From assembly GCA_021200075.1 (NCBI GenBank), contig JAJQGZ010000138.1, forward strand, positions 1 to 5,828: DNA of 5,828 nt. The letters are read 5' to 3'. The number at the start of each line of letters is the position of its first letter. The stretch's first letter is position 1. The notes beneath the pieces were generated by a model. It searched no databases, was not told the DNA's origin, and was given only the letters and a program-made list of their open reading frames with translations. Shown one piece after another: positions 1 through 4,616 of this stretch. Both the position numbers and the translations under genes were made by a program. The stretch is from Clostridiales bacterium (GTDB lineage Bacteria; Bacillota; Clostridia; Oscillospirales; Acutalibacteraceae).

Positions 1-36
1 CTAAAGGAGGCGATTGCTACGCTTAGCTTTTTGACA

Positions 37-831
37 ATGAAAGTCGATTTGCAACAGGAGCTTACCGAGCAGCTTAATATTGAGGAAGTGTTCAGCTTCA
101 CAATCGGCGGAGTTGAAATTACCTTTGACGAGGCTACCGTAGTTTCTTGGATTATTATGGCGGTGATGACCGTTATCGCAATTATCCTTACCCGTAATTT
201 TAAAGTCACCGGTAAAATCACAAAACGCCAGGCTTTTATGGAAATGATTTATGAAAAATCAGTCGGATTTTTCAAAGGTCTTATGGGCGAAAAGGCTCAA
301 AAATATATTCCGTGGCTTATGAGTATGGCACTTTTTATCGGCGTTTCAAACATAATCGGATTGTTCGGAATGAAGCCGCCCACAAAAAGTATGCAGGTTA
401 CTTTGGCAATGGCGCTTACAAGTATCGTACTTATCGAGTACAGCTCGTTTAAGGACAAGGGATTTTTCGGCAGACTTAAGGCTTTTACAAAGCCGGTTGC
501 AATAGTTACACCAATTAATATTCTTGAAGTGTTCACAAAGCCGCTTTCGCTTTGTATGCGACTTTTCGGTAATGTTCTTGCCGCTTTCACAATAATGGAG
601 CTTATCAAGATATATGTTCCCGTCGGTGTTCCGGTAATACTCAGTCTGTATTTTGATATTTTTGACGGGCTTTTGCAGGCTTACATATTTGTATTCCTTA
701 CCGCTCTTTATTTGCAGGAAGCCGTCGAGGAGGAAGAACCCGACCCCGATAAGCTGAAAAAGAAAGCTGAAAAAGTTCACAAAAAAGCCGAGAAAAAGGA
801 AAATAAAAAGAAAAATCAATTAACCACATAA
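37..831 (+). CDS. atpB: F1Fo ATP synthase subunit a
   Basis: Membrane subunit a of the Fo sector; it provides the two half-channels that pass ions to the c-ring. Counting from ATG 37 the protein has 264 residues. Hydrophobic segments lie at roughly 35-52, 90-110, 118-136, 150-190 and 195-227. The hallmark is the CMRLFGN stretch, whose arginine (about R175) matches the essential channel arginine (E. coli aR210); a later LLQAYIF segment matches the last helix of the family. After that helix the protein continues with four glutamates, a PDPD motif and a lysine-rich tail (about 231-264) that E. coli subunit a lacks. The start is uncertain: ATG 37 and TTG 31 are both in frame, the frame is open to the left edge, and the strong AAAGGAGG at 3-10 is too far away for either. 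ATG 37 is preferred because it gives a family-like N-terminus. Identity is certain; the start is not. Confidence 0.96.
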   Translation: MKVDLQQELTEQLNIEEVFSFTIGGVEITFDEATVVSWIIMAVMTVIAIILTRNFKVTGKITKRQAFMEMIYEKSVGFFKGLMGEKAQKYIPWLMSMALFIGVSNIIGLFGMKPPTKSMQVTLAMALTSIVLIEYSSFKDKGFFGRLKAFTKPVAIVTPINILEVFTKPLSLCMRLFGNVLAAFTIMELIKIYVPVGVPVILSLYFDIFDGLLQAYIFVFLTALYLQEAVEEEEPDPDKLKKKAEKVHKKAEKKENKKKNQLTT

Positions 832-836
832 ATCAA

Positions 837-852
837 CCGATTTTAATATCGG
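837..852 (+). other. Small hairpin after atpB (weak)
   Basis: CCGAT (837-841) and ATCGG (848-852) can pair around a six-base loop, just after the atpB stop. The stem is only 5 bp and no T-run follows it directly; the nearest run of seven T is at 877-883. It is too weak to call a terminator. It might mark an RNA processing or stabilising point between atpB and atpE, but chance is a reasonable explanation. Confidence 0.2.
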
Positions 853-859
853 ACGAATA

Positions 860-901
860 AATAAATCAATAAATTATTTTTTTGTAACGGAGGACAAAAT
901 T
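860..901 (+). promoter_or_regulatory. AT-rich leader and ribosome binding site of atpE
   Basis: A very AT-rich stretch with a run of seven T (877-883) leads into GGAGG (889-893), 8 bases before ATG 902. This is the clearest Shine-Dalgarno with good spacing in the window. In E. coli a U-rich segment upstream of atpE raises its translation, matching the need for many c subunits per complex. A similar role here is inferred from composition and position only. Confidence 0.55.
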
Positions 902-1123
902 ATGAATCTTATAGCAATCGGCGCAGGAATCGCAATACTCGTAGGCTTAGGTGCCGGAATCGGTATCGGAATTGCAACAGGCAAGGCGGTTGACGCTATT
1001 GCCCGTCAACCCGAAGCTTCGGGAAAAATCCAGACATCGCTTTTGCTCGGCTGTGCACTTGCCGAGGCTACCGCTATTTACGGTCTTATCGGCGCAATTT
1101 TGATAATAGTAATGCTCGGATAG
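902..1123 (+). CDS. atpE: F1Fo ATP synthase subunit c (proteolipid, predicted H+-type)
   Basis: Proteolipid that oligomerises into the rotor ring. The 73 residues form a helical hairpin. Helix 1 carries the glycine ladder (G15, G17, G19, G21, G23) that packs neighbouring subunits. The polar loop has the conserved ARQPE signature (34-38), which contacts gamma and epsilon. Helix 2 carries E55, the ion-binding carboxylate, within AEATAIYG. Compared with the Na+-binding ring of Ilyobacter tartaricus, its ligand Q32 corresponds to I22 here, and its S66, next to the glutamate, corresponds to A56. The Na+ site is therefore incomplete and proton coupling is predicted; T57 is retained. Start ATG 902 is well supported by GGAGG 8 bases upstream. 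Length and motifs are standard, and identity is very secure. Confidence 0.98.
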   Translation: MNLIAIGAGIAILVGLGAGIGIGIATGKAVDAIARQPEASGKIQTSLLLGCALAEATAIYGLIGAILIIVMLG

Positions 1124-1146
1124 TTATGCACCCTGCAATGTTCGGT

Positions 1147-1153
1147 GAAAGGA
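1147..1153 (+). promoter_or_regulatory. Ribosome binding site of atpF
   Basis: GAAAGGA lies 9 bases before ATG 1163. An earlier ATG at 1155 is only one base from the end of this motif and encodes just three codons (M-I-K) before TGA, so the spacing supports 1163 as the true start. Confidence 0.55.
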
Positions 1154-1154
1154 T

Positions 1155-1170
1155 ATGATTAAATGATTAA
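1155..1170 (+). repeat. 8-bp tandem duplication spanning the atpF start
   Basis: ATGATTAA occurs twice in direct succession (1155-1162 and 1163-1170). The second copy supplies the start and first codons of atpF. The first copy supplies a decoy ATG in another frame that stops after three codons, with its TGA (1164-1166) overlapping the real start codon. It looks like a small local duplication that moved or duplicated the initiation site. Confidence 0.7.
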
Positions 1171-1645
1171 ATTTGACTTCAATTTGCTGTGGACAATTAT
1201 AAACCTTATTATCTTCTATGTGCTTATGAGGGTGTTCCTGTTTAAGCCGATAAAAAAGACTATAGACAAACGCAACGAATTGATACAAAATCAGTTCCGT
1301 CAGGCGGAGGACGCAAATACCGCCGCTGAGGAAAAGATGGCTGATTACGAAAGTAAAATTGCAAATGCCGAATCCGAGGCACAGCAGATTATTGACGATG
1401 CCAAGATGAACGCAAAGACTGAATATAACAAAATTATCGAGCATGCGCAAAACGATGCCGACGAGCTTAAAGAGCAAAACAGAAAGCAGCTCGCCGTTGA
1501 AACCGAAAATGCACGCAGAGCCGCTAAGGAGGAAATCGCTTCCCTTGCTATGCAGGCGGCTGAAAAGGTTGTGGGCGCAAGCGTCAGCGACCAAACAAAC
1601 AGCGATATTTTTGACGAATTTTTAAACGAAAGCAGTGTTGAATAA
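1163..1645 (+). CDS. atpF: F1Fo ATP synthase subunit b
   Basis: Peripheral stalk subunit that links the membrane subunit a to delta at the top of F1 and holds alpha-beta still while the rotor turns; it normally works as a dimer. The 160-residue protein has one N-terminal membrane helix (about 7-27), then a conserved FKPI turn (27-30), and then a long, charged, alanine- and glutamate-rich helix with coiled-coil character (about 31-140), typical of the b dimerisation and delta-binding regions. Only one b-type gene is present in this operon, suggesting a homodimer rather than the b/b' pair of photosynthetic bacteria. Start ATG 1163 is chosen from the Shine-Dalgarno spacing and the family-like N-terminus. 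Its TAA overlaps the next start by one base (TAATG). Confidence 0.96.
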   Translation: MIKFDFNLLWTIINLIIFYVLMRVFLFKPIKKTIDKRNELIQNQFRQAEDANTAAEEKMADYESKIANAESEAQQIIDDAKMNAKTEYNKIIEHAQNDADELKEQNRKQLAVETENARRAAKEEIASLAMQAAEKVVGASVSDQTNSDIFDEFLNESSVE

Positions 1646-3675
1646 TGGCTCCTAAAAAAGAAGATTATATTAAGACATCGTTTGAAGCAAATGTCAGTCA
1701 AACGGATTTGGAAAAGATCGAGGCGGTACTCGGTGCAACAGACGAGGTTCTTGCAATTCTCGATAACCCCACCGTTTCCGAAAGGGAAAAGGAAATTGCC
1801 GTCGCAGAGCTTTTTTCGCCGTCGGTTAAGAGTGCTGTAACTCTTCTTGCGGTCAATAATCCCGTTAAGAATTTTTCGGAAATTAAAAAGGAGTATCTTC
1901 GCCTCCTTGATGAGAAGAATAATATCGCATTTGCAACCGTCACCTGTGTTACCGAGCCGGACGAAAAACAGTTTGAAGGGCTTAAGGCTTTTGTTTGCAG
2001 GGAAACCGGCGCTTCATCAGCCGAAATTGAAATAGTAAAAGACGATTCTATAATCGGCGGCTTTGTTATTCAGATAGGAAATAAAATATATGACCGCAGT
2101 CTCAAAGCAAAGCTTGCAAGCATAAAGGAAAGCGTTGAGCAAAACGCCAAGAAATCATCCAATGTCAGCACCGAGGAAATTATAACAATACTCCGTGAGG
2201 ATATTAAGGATTTTGAATTTATAACAAGCGAAGAGGAAATCGGAACCGTTCTTACCGTCGGCGACGGTATTGCGCTTATTCACGGTCTTGACAATGTAAT
2301 GTACGGCGAGATTGTTATTTTCGAGTGCGGAATAAAGGGAATGGTTCAGGATATAAAAAAGGATACCGTCGGCTGTATTCTTTTCGGCAGCGATACGGAT
2401 ATCGAAGCAGGCTCTCGAGTTAAGCGTTCGCATAAAAAAGCGGGCGTTCCCGTCGGCGACGCTTTTATCGGCAGGGTTGTTAATGCTCTCGGTGAACCGA
2501 TTGACGGCAAAGGGGAGATTAAGGCGGACGATTACCGCCTTGTGGAACAGCCCGCTCCGTCGATAGTTGACAGAAAATCCGTTTCTCAGCCGCTTGAAAC
2601 CGGCATACTCGCCATTGACTCGATGTTCCCTATAGGCAGGGGACAGCGTGAGCTTATAATCGGCGACAGGCAAACCGGTAAAACCTCGATTGCACTCGAT
2701 ACGATATTTAACCAAAAGGGCAAGAATTGTATCTGTATATATAATGCGATAGGTCAAAAGGCTTCAACGGTTGCAAAAATTGTCGGCGACCTTGAAAAAC
2801 ACGGCGCTATGGATTATACAATAGTCGTATGCTCAACCGCCGCAGATCCCGCTTCGCTCCAGTATATTTCACCGTATTCCGCCACTGCAATTGCGGAGTA
2901 TTTTATGTACAAGGGCAAGGATTGCCTTGTTGTTTATGATGATTTGAGCAAGCACGCAGTAGCGTACCGTGCAATATCGCTTTTGCTTCAAAGACCTCTG
3001 GGAAGAGAAGCGTATCCCGGCGATGTATTTTATCTTCATTCAAGGCTTCTTGAACGCTCAAGCCGTTTGAGCGACGAACTCGGCGGCGGTTCGATAACCG
3101 CTTTGCCTATTATAGAAACTCAGGCGGGCGATGTTTCCACTTATATTCCGACAAATGTTATTTCAATAACAGACGGCCAGATTTATCTTGAATCTGACCT
3201 TTTCTTCAGCGGTCAAAGACCTGCCGTTAATGTCGGTCTTTCCGTTTCCCGTGTAGGCGGCGCCGCACAGGCTAAGGCCATGAAAAAGGCGGCAGGCTCC
3301 TTGCGTGTCGATCTTGCCCAGTTCAGGGAGATGGAAGTGTTCACCCAGTTTTCGTCGGATCTTGACGATGATACTAAGGCAAACCTCAATTACGGCAACG
3401 GGCTTATGGAACTGTTAAAGCAGCCGCTCGGCAATCCGATGTCACTTTCACGCCAGGTTGTAACTCTTGTCGGAGCTATCGGCAGGAAGTATACCGATAT
3501 TCCCGTTGACAGGCTTAAATCCTATCAGGCTGAAATGCTTGATTATTTTGACGAAAGTCAGAGCGATATTATGAATGAGATTGAATCTGTTAAAATTCTT
3601 GACGATTCGCTTAAAAATAATATCCTCACTTCAATAGATAAGTTTAACGAAATTTATGCAAAAGAAAAACTGTAA
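1645..3675 (+). CDS. atpH-atpA: Fused F1Fo ATP synthase subunits delta and alpha
   Basis: One 676-codon frame encodes two subunits that are normally separate. Residues 1 to about 166 are a complete delta: an N-terminal helical domain whose first helix retains the Y-x4-F-E pattern (Y8, F13, E14), and a C-terminal domain ending in the GGFVIQIGN and YDRSLKAKL stretches. A polar linker (about 165-174) leads into full-length alpha (about 175-676, roughly 502 residues). Alpha shows the Walker A GDRQTGKT (340-347), the YDDLSK segment (431-436), and SVSR with the arginine finger R536, which reaches the catalytic beta site. Delta joins F1 to subunit b; alpha carries the noncatalytic nucleotide sites. 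No ATG, GTG or TTG lies in frame between residue 22 and M219, so a separate complete alpha cannot start at a canonical codon. ATG 1645 overlaps the atpF stop and has no clear ribosome binding site, suggesting coupled translation. The domains are certain. A true fusion is likely, but a one-base error at the junction is not excluded. Confidence 0.93.
   Translation: MAPKKEDYIKTSFEANVSQTDLEKIEAVLGATDEVLAILDNPTVSEREKEIAVAELFSPSVKSAVTLLAVNNPVKNFSEIKKEYLRLLDEKNNIAFATVTCVTEPDEKQFEGLKAFVCRETGASSAEIEIVKDDSIIGGFVIQIGNKIYDRSLKAKLASIKESVEQNAKKSSNVSTEEIITILREDIKDFEFITSEEEIGTVLTVGDGIALIHGLDNVMYGEIVIFECGIKGMVQDIKKDTVGCILFGSDTDIEAGSRVKRSHKKAGVPVGDAFIGRVVNALGEPIDGKGEIKADDYRLVEQPAPSIVDRKSVSQPLETGILAIDSMFPIGRGQRELIIGDRQTGKTSIALDTIFNQKGKNCICIYNAIGQKASTVAKIVGDLEKHGAMDYTIVVCSTAADPASLQYISPYSATAIAEYFMYKGKDCLVVYDDLSKHAVAYRAISLLLQRPLGREAYPGDVFYLHSRLLERSSRLSDELGGGSITALPIIETQAGDVSTYIPTNVISITDGQIYLESDLFFSGQRPAVNVGLSVSRVGGAAQAKAMKKAAGSLRVDLAQFREMEVFTQFSSDLDDDTKANLNYGNGLMELLKQPLGNPMSLSRQVVTLVGAIGRKYTDIPVDRLKSYQAEMLDYFDESQSDIMNEIESVKILDDSLKNNILTSIDKFNEIYAKEKL
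2137..2200 (+). other. Delta-alpha junction
   Basis: This is where delta ends and alpha begins. In frame it encodes a short polar linker rich in Lys, Ser and Asn, followed by the STEEI start of the alpha N-terminal helix. No stop codon, in-frame start codon or strong Shine-Dalgarno is present. An out-of-frame ATG lies at 2162 and runs only seven codons to TAA 2183. Inserting one base after 2164 would put that ATG in frame with alpha and would end delta at TGA 2196-2198, so the junction deserves verification. Confidence 0.75.
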
Positions 3676-3681
3676 GGGCGG
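3674..3681 (+). promoter_or_regulatory. Ribosome binding site of atpG
   Basis: AAGGGCGG overlaps the stop codon of the preceding gene and lies 5 bases before ATG 3687. It is a moderate match. The overlap with the stop suggests that gamma translation is helped by ribosomes finishing the delta-alpha gene. Confidence 0.5.
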
Positions 3682-3686
3682 TTTAA

Positions 3687-4574
3687 ATGGCTAATTTAAG
3701 GGAAATCCAGGGTCGTATGAAGTCCATACAGGATACCGCAAAAATTACAAATGCAATGTATATGGTGTCCTCGTCAAAGCTTCAAAAGGCACGCAGGGAT
3801 TTAAAAAATACAGAGCCTTATTTTTACCTGATTCAGGATTCGCTTGCCAAAATTCTCGACGCTTCGCCAAACGCTGGCAACAAGTTTTTTGATAAGCGTC
3901 CTCAGAGACAAGGAAAGGGCAGGACAATCGGATATTTGCTCATTACCGCCGATAAAGGTCTTGCCGGAGCATATAATTATAATGTAATAAAGCTTGCGGA
4001 AAAGCTTTCAGATAACGACTGTAAAAATATGTTTTTCGTAGTCGGTCAGCTCGGCAGGCATTATCTTGAAAAAAAGGGCATTCCTATCGATATTCATTTT
4101 AATTATACCGCTCAGAATCCTACTATCAACAGAGCAAGGCATATTACCGGCAAGCTTGTGGATTTGTTTCTGGAACAAAAGGTTGACGAGCTTTATGTCA
4201 TCTATACAAAGATAGTCAATTCAATCACTGTTGAAGCCGTCAGTAAAAAAATACTTCCTCTCGAACAGCATAAGACACATATGCAGGATAACGATTTGAC
4301 GGATGATTATCAGGAAATGATATTTTTGCCGGATCCGGAAACTGTTTTTAACACAATGGTTCCGAGCTATATAACCGGCTTTATTTACGGCATCTTGATT
4401 GAATCTTATTGCAGTGAGCATAATGCCAGAATGCTTGCTATGCAGACCGCCGGCGACAGTGCAGCCAAAATGCTCAGGGAGCTGAGCGTTCAGTATAATC
4501 GGGCAAGGCAGGCGGCGATTACTCAGGAGATTACAGAAGTTGTTGGCGGAGCTGCCGCATCGAGGGAAAAATAA
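3687..4574 (+). CDS. atpG: F1Fo ATP synthase subunit gamma
   Basis: Central rotor shaft, which turns inside the alpha-beta hexamer and sits on the c-ring. It has 295 residues, close to the usual 285-295. The N-terminal helix (about 1-57) carries the conserved pattern seen as ITNAMYMVSSSKL, and the C-terminal helix ends with the family signature NRARQAAITQE followed by ITEVVGGAAA (about 271-291); these two helices form the coiled-coil shaft. The middle (about 75-220) is the alpha/beta globular domain that contacts epsilon and the c-ring loop, beginning with the GYLLITADKGLAGAYN stretch. No cysteine-containing redox insertion like that of chloroplast gamma is evident. The gene starts 11 bases after the delta-alpha stop. 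Start and identity are secure. Confidence 0.97.
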   Translation: MANLREIQGRMKSIQDTAKITNAMYMVSSSKLQKARRDLKNTEPYFYLIQDSLAKILDASPNAGNKFFDKRPQRQGKGRTIGYLLITADKGLAGAYNYNVIKLAEKLSDNDCKNMFFVVGQLGRHYLEKKGIPIDIHFNYTAQNPTINRARHITGKLVDLFLEQKVDELYVIYTKIVNSITVEAVSKKILPLEQHKTHMQDNDLTDDYQEMIFLPDPETVFNTMVPSYITGFIYGILIESYCSEHNARMLAMQTAGDSAAKMLRELSVQYNRARQAAITQEITEVVGGAAASREK

Positions 4575-4590
4575 AAGCTTTGATTTCTTT

Positions 4591-4605
4591 AGGCGGAGAT
4601 AGGAG
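4591..4605 (+). promoter_or_regulatory. Ribosome binding site region of atpD
   Basis: Two purine-rich motifs, AGGCGGAG (4591-4598) and AGGAG (4601-4605), precede atpD. The nearer one is 11 bases from ATG 4617 but only 4 from an out-of-frame ATG at 4610, which reads seven codons, counting its TAA. The family N-terminus shows that 4617 is the real start, so the site is spaced slightly long or competes with the small upstream frame. Confidence 0.5.
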
Positions 4606-4616
4606 ATTAATGATAT

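Noticed and set aside
837..883. Possible rho-independent terminator between atpB and atpE
   Set aside because: The stem is only 5 bp and the T-run starts about 24 bases after it. Termination here would also cut the operon in two.
1126..1136. TGCA-CCC-TGCA inverted repeat in the atpE-atpF spacer
   Set aside because: A 4-bp self-complementary stem is expected by chance and no regulatory context supports it.
1645..1710. Delta appeared to lack its first helix, which binds alpha
   Set aside because: On closer alignment Y8, F13 and E14 fit the conserved Y-A-K-A-x-F-E pattern with no gap up to the second helix, so the helix is present though divergent.
2155..2757. A 200-codon open frame on the minus strand inside the alpha region
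   Set aside because: It lies wholly antisense to the conserved alpha nucleotide-binding region, shows no recognisable domain, and is explained as a shadow of the real gene; the same applies to the other minus-strand frames at 297-608, 346-819, 1124-1594, 1345-1701, 4221-4751, 5022-5321 and 5406-5714.
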